This document shows positions 1 through 11,012 of a stretch of 64,000 nt of DNA, piece after piece. Positions within the stretch are counted from its first letter, which is position 1, and every line of letters begins with the position of its first letter. Both the position numbers and the translations under genes were made by a program. This DNA is from Cristatella mucedo. Taxonomy: Eukaryota > Bryozoa > Phylactolaemata > Cristatellidae. The notes beneath the pieces are model-generated. The model made no database searches, was not told where the DNA came from, and was given only the letters and a program-made list of their open reading frames with translations. The stretch spans positions 716,001 through 780,000 of the forward strand of contig WPIO01000083.1 of assembly GCA_009760855.2 (NCBI GenBank). The letters run 5' to 3'.

Positions 1-812
1 GCGTCGGTTGTTGCATACAATAATCGGCTGAGTCATGCTCCCACGAAGTTTTGATCAAGTTCGATCACCTCATCGGTATTTGAGAAATGGTCAGTGTCTG
101 CCCAGAAGACTTTTGGCATTGCAAAAAGTCATGGTTATGTAGCATGCTTGCTATTAAAACTTTGATGTGAACCATACAGCTTTTTAACTTCGGAGTACTT
201 TTAATTTATTTCAGTAGTAATTGCTCCCACGATCTAATCTACCCTACTCAAGGGCAGGGTGCATGCATTTTTCGGGCCAGCACTGTATATGAGTGGACCC
301 ACTGGGCATCGGTAATTGTTTCAGCATTCGGCCAATGTCGGGTAAGGGACAGATATGAACAAACTGGCTGCTTTCCTGCCACAACCGTGTCAGTGGTGAA
401 TGTCTCACCGTGTGGACAAAAGCACCGACTATATATACATGCTTTTGTAATGGGGCGTCAGAGGGGCCTGTAACTGAAGTGGAGGCCATGTCGGAATAAG
501 TGCCAACAGACTAGACAGAGGCAACTCCGACGAGCCGTGCAACACAGCAACATGTGTAAGACAAAATGGGTCCATAGAACAAACTGATAAGAATGCAAAG
601 CTTCTAATCAGTCATTCGGTGCTTCCGGCATTGGTGACTTGCACTTTTGCTTAGTCGCGACTTGCCACTACATGTCTTCCATTTTCTTGGAAATTTCTGT
701 ATAGCAAATCTGATTTTTCTGACCAGTTGGTTTTGTTACCTTCTTATATGTGTACCATATTCCTTCCCCCACCACCAATCCTCTTAGCACACTGAAGTGG
801 TTAACATTTTAG
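1..812. other. Unassigned left flank, probably EIF5B intron
   Basis: No open frame here matches the part of eIF5B that should precede the exon at 813 (end of domain II). The stretch ends in a good 3' splice acceptor (ttaacattttag, AG at 811-812), so at least its right end is intron. The small open frames are short and show no recognisable domain. No repeat family seen elsewhere in the window occurs here. Confidence 0.5.
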
Positions 813-944
813 GGTCAATATGTGCATAGCAAAGAAGTTGTCGCTGCTCAAGGAGTAAAAATTATTGCAAAAGAACTGGAGAAGGCCTTAGCCGGCTTAC
901 CGCTGTATGTAGCACAGCAGGACGACGAAATCGAAGTCTACAAG
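813..944 (+). CDS. EIF5B: EIF5B exon a (first exon in window)
   Basis: 44 codons in phase 0, bounded by acceptor ttttag and donor gtgagt. It encodes [16 protein letters not shown] and [15 protein letters not shown], the stretch linking domains II and III. Confidence 0.92.
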
Positions 945-3900
945 GTGAGTTGCATATATTGCATTTGACAGTTCGGCATAGTTTTTGGATACATCGTTTA
1001 ACTTGACTCAGTGTTGACATTGCACTTGTAATATACTCTCCACAGGAATGGCTTGCTGATGCTCTTAAGAATGTTTTGAACTCCATTAAGTTATCTGAGC
1101 GAGGCGTCTATGTGCAATCATCAACACTGGGCTCTCTAGAAGCTCTTCTTGAGTACTTGCGATCTGTGAAAATCCCGGTAAGTATGCAGTTCATGGTTGG
1201 TTGTCATACTCTGCTGTCTCAAGTTGAAGAATATTACCACTTGCACTGTGTAACACGTTATATATAATTTATTTGTATTTGTATAGCGCCCTAAGAAAAC
1301 TTAATCTCTATTCAGGCGCTGCTCATATGCCACGGGCTCGAGCCCATGACCTCGGCTAGACCTTGATCGGGGCGAGCACCGTAACCACCGGGCCAAACTA
1401 GCTTGGTGGTATGGCTCTGTGTGTCAGTGTTATTTCCCAATTTCTAATGCCCCGCTTATAGAAAATGGCCATTGTTGGCAAACCTTGCTTTTGTGACTGG
1501 GACAGGGATTAAATTATGAATGACCCATATCCGAGGAGAGAATTGACATATTCGCATATTTTGGTTTGCATTTAGTCAGACGGAACAGTAACAGAATCAA
1601 ATTAAATGCTTATCTATTCTTAAATTATGCAAAATGGCTCATTGGAAAATATTTGAAGGTGAGCAGACCGTTCTAGGTTTGCAGTTATGCTTCAAATCGT
1701 GTTTTCGAAGAAGCATTCACTTTGGTATTTTGGCTTTTTTTTAAGGGAGCCTGAACCAGTAACTTTTCAGAAAAGTAGGAGCTGCTCTTACTTTTCGACC
1801 TTGTGGCAGTTGCCTAGAAAGCCCTGTAACTCTGCAACGAAACTGGTCCAGGCCGTTTTCTCAGTCCTATTCAGGACTGAGAAACTATTTAACACTATTT
1901 GAGGTATTTCAAGTCGAGGAAAGTACGGCTTGCCTCAGCCTCAATAAGTCTCGCCTCAATAGGCCTTAACTATGAAGGTGGAATCTGGATCTGCAATCTT
2001 CCTTGCTGGGGCTGCTGCTGTGGTACTGTGGATGAAGGAATGTGTGTATGCATGATGGCAGGTGCGCTCTTGCCAGTTACACGTTTAGAAGGGTCCGCTG
2101 TGCAGAAGTAGCAGTTGCATGAGTGGTCAGTCAGTTTCTGCCAAATTATTTGGATAGCACTTCATGGCTTTCTTTCCTCTCCTGCACCAGCCTAAAAGCA
2201 TACTAGAATATATAAATTAAAAAACTGTATTGCACATATTACCTGATATTGTGAAAGAAATTATATCTAGGGAGCAGCAATTGTTCGCCTTACCTTCAAG
2301 AATTCGTTTGAAATGTTCGCACGGGGAAAGTAGGTACAATAGGCTCGTATTAAAAGTGAATTAGCACCATTGACTTTTTGAAAGGTTGCACAGTATGCAG
2401 ATATATTTGCTGTGCAGCCATTTGCCAGTCAGATGCCATAGCCGGGTCAACCCGCAGATATTGCAAGTAGCTAGGAGCATTCATTGGAAAAAATCCATTT
2501 CCGGTTCAGTTCCAGCAGCTGAGTTATCATTGATTCATGTTTCTTTTGCATTATAAGTGTTTGTTGCTTCAAATCTATTATGCATGCCGTCTGTTTTGTA
2601 GTATTCGGGCATTAACATCGGACCTGTCCACAAACGAGATGTTATGCGTGCATCGGTAATGCTGGAACATGGTGAAGTAGAGTAAGTGATGCCTCAAATG
2701 TGTTGAAGGCAGCAGAAAAGCTCGCCAGTCCATGCTTCGTTCTTTTCATCCTAATTTGACTGTCGGCGGCAGGCCGAGAGTAATCATCTACAAGGTGCTT
2801 TTGCCTTTTGTCGACTGGCTCCCCGCCCCCCCCCACTTCTACCGAGGTAGGCAAAGTTGTACTCTTAAGTTCAGTTATTTTTTCTAATTTTGGCTTTATG
2901 AGCCAGGAGCCGTGTTCCAGAGGGTTGTTCCACACTTGGTGCTTTTCAGTGGCTTTCATGTTGCCTTATGGTAATGCCTATTTCCAGCAGAAAACATATT
3001 TTAGTGCATTGATAGTCATTGGGGCGGTCATCGGCACCATGCAAGTCCTTGACTAGTCTTTGCTGCATGAACCAGCAGAACGTATCATTACGTCTTGGGG
3101 CACTGCCGTTGTATTGCGTGCATCTAGTGTTAAGTGACTGGGTTTTATCAACATTTAGTTCTGGGTTGACTGTCACATTATTGGATGCCCTTGTTTTGAT
3201 TCCCAGTTTTGCATAAATTATAGCTTAGGTTTTGCGTAAGTTTATGTGGCAGTGTGGTATACTGTGTTTCTATTGAAAGTATACTAATGCATTCGAATGC
3301 TATGTCGGGGTTAGGCAGAAGCACATACGGTCATTTAGAGCCAGATATCCACTAGTATCAATTGTTAGTTCTAGCAGGCAAACAGGACCGTACAGCATCA
3401 TTGATATTCAAGGCGAAATCTGTCTGGTCAGTCCGTCGGCAGAAGCCGGTCGCTTATTCTGCAGTTTCAAACACAGGGCATTTGCTGCCTTCTGTAGACT
3501 TGGCTGCACAGTGACTATAACGAGCTATTTACTCGAATCTTTGAGGATGAACAAAGACGGGCACCTAAGCTATATGCTATTAGCTTTTCCTGGGCCATGC
3601 AAGTGCCATGTCTGAATCTGGTACGTCGAATCTATTATCGTGATAATTGGGTGGGCAAAGTTTCTTCATTGTTTCCCTAATGGTATCACAGATAAAATAC
3701 GTTTGGTAGGTTGTGCCGTGGTGTTATTTTAATTTGCCGTTAGACGGTGTAGATTATCACACTATCCTGTCGATTTTTCTCCAACTTAATTTTTAGTTTT
3801 GCCTTCTCCGTGATATTCTGCTTACAGTGGAGGAAATGTATTTGGCTAGAATTTACTTTTCGGTATTATTTTTAAGGCTTTCTTGCATCTTGGCATTCGA

Positions 3901-5839
3901 TGTGAAAGTGGAGCGTGATGCTCAGGAATTGGCTGACAGCCTTGGAGTCCGCATTTTCACTGCTGACATCATCTACCATTTGTTCGACGCCTTCCAGAAG
4001 TACCAGGATGAGCTGATACGTCGTGGCCGCGAAGAAAACAAGGCGATTGCCGTGTTCCCGTGCAAGCTACGGGTACTTCCTCAATATATCTTCAACTCCC
4101 GTGATCCTATTGTAATGGGAGTTACTATTGAAGACGGCTTTGTTTGCCCAGGCACACCAATTTGTGTGCCTAGTAAAGAGGTAGGTCTGTATTGGGTTCG
4201 AGATCATTAATACGGTCTCTGCTGTTCAGGTTGCCAATCAATCATGGAGCATATACCTGTGTGGTCCTAGGTATTAGCACTTTTTTATTCTATAACAGTT
4301 CTGCCTGTGTGCAGCATGGGCACCCTAGTGCAAGGTGATTCGATTGATGTTGGCGCAGCTATTGTTGTGTATCTTTGTACCTGTTATCGAAGGGATAATT
4401 CTTGCTTCCAGGATTACAATACGGTTTTTTCTTTGACTTCGGAGCTGTATGGACCTGACTGTTCTCAATTAGTTCTAACAGGTCTAAGATTAACTCTTTA
4501 AGATCATATTTGCAAATAGGCATCAGAATTATCTCTGGCTGGCTATGCGATGTTGCAGTTTGTCGATCTTGGAGTTGTGTCGAGTGTTGAGCTCAATCAT
4601 AAACCAATTGAAGTCGGTCGAAAAGGTCAGGAGGTTTGCATCAAGATTGATGCGATACCTGGTGAGGCCCCTAAGATGTTCGGGCGCCACTTTGATGAGA
4701 ATGATATGCTCGTGAGCAAGGTAGGTCAAGCAAAGGTTCTTGCTGTTCGTGTACCTGTGCCATTTGTACTGCAAAATTGTCGCAAGCCACATTTTTGCTC
4801 TTGCACTCGAGGAATTGCAGTGGTCCCGTATTTTGGTTGCAGTTGCTTGCTATGTACCTTATTGCTCCAAAGGGACATTCGGTGTTCTCCATTTGGTTGC
4901 ATTGTGAAATGTATTGCAGAAGCACTTTGGGATTGCGATTTTATTCTTGGCCTGGATGGTTAGTTATACGAGGGTCTTCCCTGTACCAAGTCTGAGTAGA
5001 ATGTGTCGAATTGGGTTGGACCGAAGCAAACAAGCAGGCATGGTGTTGATTTTTAAAGGAAGCAAAAATGTCCATTATGGCGTGCCTATGTTTACTGATA
5101 TAATCTTGCATTGGTGAGTCGTGATGGTATACTAGGTAAAGCGGTTGCTCTTCACGACCGAGGCCATGGATTCGAATTCTGGGGTAGGCGATGCTTTATT
5201 GCCACTGCAAGCGGTGGTGATAGCCTTTAAGGCTCTTCTGCTGCTATGCAAAAAAAGGCTGTTAAATCAGCTAGTATGTTTTTTTTACACCGAGTCGTAC
5301 TTGTGGCAACCTTTTTCTAGCTCAGTCTAGAGTCACCATCATTCTTTGGCAATATGAAAATAAAACAAACCTGTCTGATAAAATCACATTGGTAAAAGCT
5401 GGTTGGCATTTAATTCACAAAACCAGTCACGATGGCACGATCATGTACTTCACTCAAATCAATTGTTTCTCTCTGTGAGATCCCTTAAGCGATTTTTTTT
5501 CTCGGTTGACATATTGCATGTCTCAGTTGCATTCTAGGTTCATCGGGTGTGCATCCATTTCTTTGAGCAGGGAATGACAATTTTTTTCAAATTCGTGTGG
5601 GTCATACCACTGTGATTTACACGTGCTATGTACAAAGACTAAATTTTGATGGTGCATATTTGCTTGCTGCATGTATTCTAGTATAAAGAGAATATATACA
5701 ACATGGCATATATAATGACTTCTAATTGTAGATCAGTCGAAATTCGATTGATGCCGTGAAGAAGTATTTCAAATCTGAAATGACCACCAACGACTGGAAA
5801 CTTGTAATCGAGCTAAAGAAAATGCTAAATATAATCTAG
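813..5839 (+). CDS. EIF5B: Eukaryotic translation initiation factor 5B, C-terminal part (six exons, 5'-partial)
   Basis: eIF5B is the cytoplasmic GTPase (archaeal/bacterial IF2 relative) that joins the 60S subunit to the 48S initiation complex. The exons are 813-944, 1046-1177, 2602-2681, 3877-4180, 4559-4720 and 5732-5839. They join in frame to 305 residues plus a TAG stop. All introns are GT-AG; their lengths are 101, 1424, 1195, 378 and 1011 bp. The product matches the end of domain II, domain III ([60 protein letters not shown]), the linker helix ([12 protein letters not shown]) and domain IV ([31 protein letters not shown]), ending in [14 protein letters not shown]. Domain IV is the part known to contact eIF1A and initiator tRNA. 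The G domain and N-terminal region lie left of the window. Animal eIF5B is about 1,200 residues, so only about the last quarter is visible. The fragment shows no frameshift or internal stop and looks functional. The family match is from memory, with no database search. Confidence 0.95.
1046..1177 (+). CDS. EIF5B: EIF5B exon b
   Basis: 44 codons in phase 0, with acceptor ctccacag and donor gtaagt. It encodes [19 protein letters not shown], one of the most conserved domain III segments. The preceding intron is only 101 bp. Confidence 0.95.
1266..1406 (-). repeat. SINE-A copy in EIF5B intron
   Basis: Read on the minus strand, this has a tRNA-like head (tttggcccggtggttacgg, then a B-box-like gggctcgagcccg) followed by the tail gattaagttttcttagggcg and an A/T-rich end. 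The same unit recurs at 6760, 32834, 42781, 45006, 53425 and 57631. It lies antisense in the 1.4 kb second intron, well away from the splice sites. Confidence 0.85.
1857..1884. repeat. Perfect 12-bp stem, 4-base loop hairpin
   Basis: tttctcagtcct at 1857-1868 pairs exactly with aggactgagaaa at 1873-1884 around the loop attc. It lies inside the second visible EIF5B intron. No function is assigned. Confidence 0.8.
2602..2681 (+). CDS. EIF5B: EIF5B exon c
   Basis: 80 bp with acceptor ttttgtag and donor gtaagt. It encodes [20 protein letters not shown] and ends two bases into a GAG codon that the next exon completes. Confidence 0.93.
3877..4180 (+). CDS. EIF5B: EIF5B exon d
   Basis: 304 bp with acceptor tatttttaag and donor gtaggt. 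The first base completes a split GAG codon; 101 codons follow. It carries the domain III end, the connecting helix and the start of domain IV ([15 protein letters not shown]). Confidence 0.95.
4559..4720 (+). CDS. EIF5B: EIF5B exon e
   Basis: 54 codons in phase 0, with acceptor atgttgcag and donor gtaggt. It encodes [15 protein letters not shown] and [12 protein letters not shown] of domain IV. Confidence 0.95.
5121..5274 (+). repeat. SINE-B (type 1 head) in EIF5B intron
   Basis: It begins gtgatggtatactaggtaaa, has a B-box-like gattcgaattc, and continues into the body actgcaagcggtggtgatag. It ends gttaaatcagctag. Copies at 23338, 25083 and 61384 have the same head. It lies in sense orientation in the last EIF5B intron. 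Confidence 0.88.
5732..5839 (+). CDS. EIF5B: EIF5B terminal coding exon
   Basis: Acceptor taattgtag, then 35 codons and TAG at 5837-5839. It encodes [17 protein letters not shown] and ends [14 protein letters not shown], the expected eIF5B C-terminus. Confidence 0.95.
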   Translation: MSRNSIDAVKKYFKSEMTTNDWKLVIELKKMLNII

Positions 5840-6122
5840 CTTTCCAAGAGCTATTTATCGCTCTTCGTTCAACTTTACGGGCGTGCATTGTGCCTAGAGC
5901 AAGGCACAATGGGGCGCCTGATAACGGTTGTAGCTATATTCAGTGACGTGCAAGGCTGGAAAGGGATAGCCAGAATGTTGTACATTTTGCCTGATGCCTG
6001 ACGTTTTCATGGCCAACAGCGAGACTACCTTTAGGCAGTAGCAGATACTTTGTTGCTGTTGATACTGCTCTGGTCTATTTACACTTGCAGTAACCGGATG
6101 GTGAAGCCAATTTACATGGTTT

Positions 6123-6128
6123 AATAAA
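6123..6128 (+). promoter_or_regulatory. Candidate EIF5B poly(A) signal
   Basis: AATAAA lies 284 bases after the EIF5B stop and is the first canonical hexamer downstream. Bases 5840-6122 would then be 3' UTR with no other feature seen. Confidence 0.5.
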
Positions 6129-6307
6129 TTATTCAAGCTGTAGTTCTTTGCTGTCACTACTGGACTTGTATTCACGTCTAGTTAATGACATAATTGCATT
6201 TAGCTTGCGATGGCTTGAGTAGGTGACTTCATGTAGCTATAACCGTCGTTAGGTCTGCAGCTTCCCACAAAGCAGTGTCTAAAGGGAAACTTTGTACTGG
6301 CATTGTA

Positions 6308-6592
6308 ACTAAGAGGGGGATCTGACTGATCGTGTGGCTTCTGCTTGGGACCAGTGGTTTAAGATCTGATTGCAATTATCTGTAGTTGAAATATTCGATA
6401 AATTATTGCACATTTGCTGCAAAGGAAGCACGATCGAATGGTGAGTGGTATCATGCTTGATAAACAACATGAATAACATGGTTAGGGGTGACATGCACAG
6501 GGTCAGCATGCAAGTGTGGTTGGTGGCAGCATGCTTAAGCACATAAAGGACGAATCGCAGTGACCCACTAAATGCTGTGCATTGCACCTGCA
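6308..6592 (-). mobile_element. LINE (CR1/L2-like) 3'-end fragment
   Basis: On the minus strand it carries the 3' UTR block shared by many copies here: tgctgaccctgtgcatgtca, then a run with gcaaatgtgc. The tail is degraded. The open frame across it is not a gene but translated LINE 3' UTR, as the same reading occurs in the other copies. Confidence 0.75.
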
Positions 6593-6759
6593 AAATCTCC
6601 TAGCAAAATACTAATGGCTGATATCGATAATGATTTAATGTCATTTAAACTATCGGAATAAACTGTCTTGCAGTCATTCGATCCTGGATGTCAGCCAATG
6701 TTTAATGCTTAAAACTAAATCCGAACTGCTACTCACATGGTGTCCTTATTGTAGATGTG

Positions 6760-6880
6760 CTGGCCTTGGTTTGGCCCCAGGGATTAACGTGCTCGCCTTT
6801 GACCACTGAGGTCGTTGACTTAAGCCCTACGGCATATGTTAAGCCCCTGAATAGAGATCAAGTTCTCATAGGACTTGCCT
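6760..6880 (+). repeat. SINE-A copy, diverged
   Basis: The head ggtttggccccagggattaa is followed by tgctcgcc, gttgacttaagccctacggc and the tail gaatagagatcaagttctca. It is the short form, without the 28-bp internal insertion seen in three other copies. Confidence 0.75.
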
Positions 6881-8210
6881 AGATTATTGCAGTTACCTTT
6901 ATTCGGAACGCTCAGCCTGTGCCCGTAATCGTCTGCAATTTTGGTGCGAAACTCGTCATCTTATCTAGTAGGTCGTCAATGGCGTAGTTGTCACTTCTTC
7001 GACTGCCCCCTCCCACTTCGCTATGCTTCTTGCTTTCTCTTGTGTTGCATAAGACGAAGACTGTTGCCTGCCGTGGGTGAAGCGAAAGCCGCTTAAGCTT
7101 TTGTTGCTTTACATGCATCTCTCTATCGTAACACCCACTTGGTCCATATGGCTTTGCAGTTAGACATGAGATTCGTTAAATTGCATCTCAAATTGCAAGT
7201 GTTCAAATGACCAGCTTGCCCCTCCATTGGTGATTTTTGTTTGTACTACACGCGAGTTGCAGTCAGATGTCCTTTTCGGAACAAAATCTGCCTAGCAATG
7301 CGACCGATCGTAAGTCAATCTTCTCCGAGGAACTTGGAAGAGCCATTTGATGCATTGTGCCACTAATGAACCAAGTGGTGTCTGTTTACTGCTTCGGACA
7401 TTGGGTTCCGTTGTGTTCATATGCCTGCCTGCCGGCATAGCGATCAGCGATGAGTTCGGTCATGTCAGCAACGTACAAGTTATCGACTCGGCGAAATGTA
7501 TTCAATTGCCTGCGAAGCAGGACTTGTCGATCTGCATTTGTGCTTCTTGTATTGCTAGTCCGGTCCTGTTGTATATAGCTGTATCCGTTTTAAGACTTAA
7601 CTGTGGTCCGCCGAAATCCGACCTGAACTCCGTGTGAAGTACAAAATTCTTCCGCGAACCTCTCCAGACTGAGTTCTCCGTAGCTACTTACAGAAAACTT
7701 CCAGAAAAAAGTACCCTCTAAAGTGCAATTTCAGTCAGTAAGACACTAAGGAAATATTGCTGCGATCTTATTCCGAAGGCTTTGCAGTGGGTAATCCTAG
7801 TCATGATTAAGAATTTACGATGTTGCAAAAGCAAGAAGTCGACTATTTTGCAACTGATTGGGTTGTTTTGTACGGGTACCACTGACCACAACAAGTTAAA
7901 AAAGAACAGTGAACCGACAACTGTTCTCGCCAAGGGATATATGCTCATCTACCTGCGTGTGCAACCCTTTAACTGCCCTTACCGTGAATCTACATTATGT
8001 CTAAAACCTTTGCTGATCTCAGCAGTGTGCCAACTAAATGGAGAATAATGTCTGCCTAAAATCGCGGAAGCATAAGAACAAGAGACCACCTAGTTGTTTA
8101 GTAAGAGGTTTCTTGATTCATTCGAGCCAAAGGAGGATCTAGATAGCACAGCTTTGATTATTATTACTAAGGGTAGCACGGACTGGCAAACACTGTAGCC
8201 AACTAGTGAA
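6881..8210. other. No recognised feature
   Basis: Unique-looking intergenic sequence. The open frames are short, overlap one another and have no recognisable domain. No splice-bounded exon could be argued for. Confidence 0.5.
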
Positions 8211-8741
8211 TGTTTGCATAAGAGATGCCAAGATGGAACCGGTTTTCCCGGCAGTCTAGTGCACAAGTGACGGCTAAGAAGGAACTTGCTTCTGCGGCCA
8301 CCCACACAGCGATGCTATTCTTCGCTTGCTTCCACTCCTCTACTTCGGTCTCAGCTGACAGGTTCTTGCATAGAATTCGATTTGGTTCTCCTAGGGCACA
8401 GTGGAGATATAAAAACGTCTTAATACTATCATTATACGCCGGGCACAGTTTGAAGGTAAGAAGAGACTATGCATGACGAACAGGTCGAGCAGGAGAGGCA
8501 GAGTGCTCGGCGTATAATGATAAGATAATATTAAGACATTTGTATATCTCCATTGTGCCCTAGGAGAACCAAATCGAATTTTATGCAAGAACCTGTCAGC
8601 TGAGACCGAAGTAGAGGAGTGGAAGCAAGCGAAAAATAGCATCGCTGTGTGGGTGGCCGCAGAGGCAAGTTCCTTCTTAGCGTAACTTGTGCACTAGATT
8701 GCCGGGAAAACCGGTTCCATCTTGGCATCTCTTATGCAAAC
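8211..8741. repeat. Long near-perfect inverted repeat (236/239-bp arms, 56-bp spacer)
   Basis: The left arm 8211-8446 starts tgtttgcataagagatgcca; the right arm 8503-8741 ends tggcatctcttatgcaaaca, its exact complement. Aligned by eye, the arms differ by about ten substitutions plus one 1-base and one 5-base indel. The spacer is 8447-8502. Because of the symmetry both strands read the same short peptides; these are mirror images, not genes. The outer ends are sharp, and no clear target-site duplication or transposase was found. It could be a foldback-type element, a hairpin-RNA locus or an inverted local duplication. The sequence was not seen elsewhere in the window. Confidence 0.93.
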
Positions 8742-9044
8742 ATACTGATTGTTTACTTCTGCTTAGGATCTAAATCGCTACAGGCAGCCGCTCCGAACAT
8801 TTGGTTCCCATTCCATTTGGATTCTTTTGCTTTTGTTCGGGACCGAACAGTGTAGGGGGCTAAAATAATGGGCCATTCAAAGCAACAGATACGTACGGCA
8901 GATCCGACCGGAACAGCTGCACGACAGCTGCAACGACTTGTCGACAGCGATCTGAACCAGTCGCACCTATTCACTGGTGTGTCTGTCAGGCAGCCAATTC
9001 ATTGCGTACCAGAAAAAGCCCGAGCAGCGGCACCTCGATGACGG
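8742..9044. other. No recognised feature
   Basis: Separates the inverted repeat from the old LINE copy. No gene or repeat was recognised. Confidence 0.5.
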
Positions 9045-9870
9045 CCAAAGGGCTGCTCTCTATTCGACCTTGACCGGTGCTGGGCTAGTCTTCGCCAACT
9101 GCTCCATTCTGAACATCACTGGCACAATGCTAAACTGGGTTAGGTCCTACCCTAGTGGGAGTCTAGGTGCAGATTTAAACGGCTGTCTGTCGTAAAGGGG
9201 GCCTTCGTTGTAGGGAGTGCCTCGAGGTTCGGTCTGGAGCCCCTTCTTTTCACTGTCTATACTCTCACTGGCCCTTGCCATCGCCGATCACAGCCTTGGC
9301 TTTCATGTCTACGAAGACCACACCCAGTTCTACCTCTCGTTCGACCTTTCTAAGCCTCGCCCCATCCGACTCAATTGATTCCGTTGCTTTCCGTACCAAC
9401 GACATTCGCGTTTGGATGGCTTGTAACTTCATGAAGTTTAACATGGCTTTGACGAAACTAATAGTTATGGGTAACCTAATGTCTACTGACAGTTAAAAAG
9501 TGTAGCCCTATACTGGTCTAACTACCATCACTTCTGTGACGTCGGCCCGTTATCTAGGAGTACTATTCTAACGACATGTGTCATTAGATGAACATACTTC
9601 CTTCACTGTTAGGTCTGCCTACCTTCAGCGAGGAAACAATGTCAAGAAGTGCTTAGACAAGGGCCCGACAGCCAAGCTAGTTTAAGCGTTTGTGACATCG
9701 CGCCTAAATTATTGCAAATTCTTTTATTCAGGACTGTGTGCCATTGGTGAAAAACTCATTGGCTTGTCCAGTCTGTCGTAAACAGCATAGTTGCCACATC
9801 CACCGCTTCTATCTTAGCTGCACTGGCTCCCTATCAAAAATTGAATCAACCAAGATCCTCAGCCTGGCTT
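9045..9870 (+). mobile_element. Ancient LINE reverse-transcriptase relic
   Basis: Scattered in-frame similarity to the LINE at 47968-50945: ITGTMLNWVRSYPSG corresponds to ITGAALQWFRSYLRG, and ADHSLGFHVYEDHTQFYLSF to the YADD-containing block. The catalytic YADD reads YEDH. C-terminal nucleotide similarity continues to gttgccacatccaccgcttc and gcactggctccc near 9830. Many stops and frameshifts make it clearly non-functional. It is much more diverged than the copies right of 33 kb. Confidence 0.75.
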
Positions 9871-10860
9871 AAAGTATGGCACTTTCACTAGACGAATAAC
9901 ATCGTCAATTTAGATAGCACTCGTGGTAGCGTGCGCGTAAACGCTCCATGCAATAAAGATAGTGAGTCATTCCGTCGCTGCTTGACTGGGTCATGGCGGT
10001 GCAAGCGAGGTACGATCTGACTTGAGTTCCTTGTTGAGCTGAGTGCTTCATTTAATATCTTGGCGGTTCGCCCTTTTAAAGCAGCTTCTCTGGCATGATG
10101 TGAGAGCGGTACGCGATTGTGCATGGAGACAAAGGAAAACCCAGTGTAGTCTAACTAGCAGGGTTGGTATCCAGCCAATTATTGGCGGCAGCCCCGGACA
10201 GGGAGACAATTCTAATACCACGAGAATATTGGACACTGCGTGCAGTTATTTTTAACACACCTAAAAACAACCGCTCTGTTGAAGGTCTACACCCAATCGC
10301 GTGCATCAATTTTTCTTGGCGAAGCAGGAAGTTACTTTAAACTCGGTATGGATGCAGCAGGAACACTTCCTTCTCAGGTCGTTTTACTATTCATTTCTAT
10401 GATAGCGCTCGAATCTCGGCGTGTTGTACGCACGTCTGGCCCCAGTGACAGCTTTGTCGAGGCGTATCTTCCAGGTTTCTGTCCCACTCAGCGAGGTCCG
10501 AGCAGCGGGTGCGGGTTTCTGTCTCTCGCGTATCTATACTCATTGTGCATAGAGCCGGCTAGGGATATTCGTCCTGCCCCTAGTTCGGAGCAGCAGTAGA
10601 GTGTGAAGGTCAGCTGATTGATTGCAGCCCAACTAAATGCAGCGGATAAAAGAACAGTAACCTCGGCAGTCTCGCTGCCGTTTGCAGCATGCAATGCAGA
10701 ACTGCCTGTAGCAAGAGTCGGAACACGAGACCTGGGTCGTGAACTGCAGTATCTTACGCATAGCCCGCCTAGTCAAGCTTATAGCGTCAATCGGCTCCTG
10801 GATCTTGATTGCCCCGGCAATCGGCTCCTTGATCTTAGCCCAGGGATAAGGTACTCACGT
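9871..10860. other. No gene recognised; partial SINE-B head near the right end
   Basis: At about 10795-10860 the phrases atcggctcctggatcttg and atcggctccttgatctta, then agcccagggataaggtactcac, look like a duplicated, broken SINE-B head just before the full copy at 10861. The rest is unassigned. Confidence 0.45.
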
Positions 10861-11012
10861 CTTAGCCCGGGGGTTAAGGTACTCACTTCACGACTGAGGT
10901 CGTGGGTTTGAGTCCTGCAGTGGACGATCCTTGAAAGCCCCGGCAATCGGTGATGAGAGCCGTCAAGGCTTTCTTGCTACCGTACAAATGAGGCTGTTCA
11001 ATCAGCTAACCT
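10861..11012 (+). repeat. SINE-B (type 2 head)
   Basis: The head cttagcccgggggttaaggt is followed by B-box-like gtgggtttgagtcc, gcagtggacgatcc, gccgtcaaggctttcttg and the end ggctgttcaatcagctaacc. The body matches SINE-B; the head differs from the copies at 5121 and 25083. Confidence 0.85.

Noticed and set aside
8225-8728. Pairs of matching peptides on opposite strands (MPRWNRFSRQSSAQVT and similar)
   Set aside because: Mirror translations of the inverted repeat, not genes.
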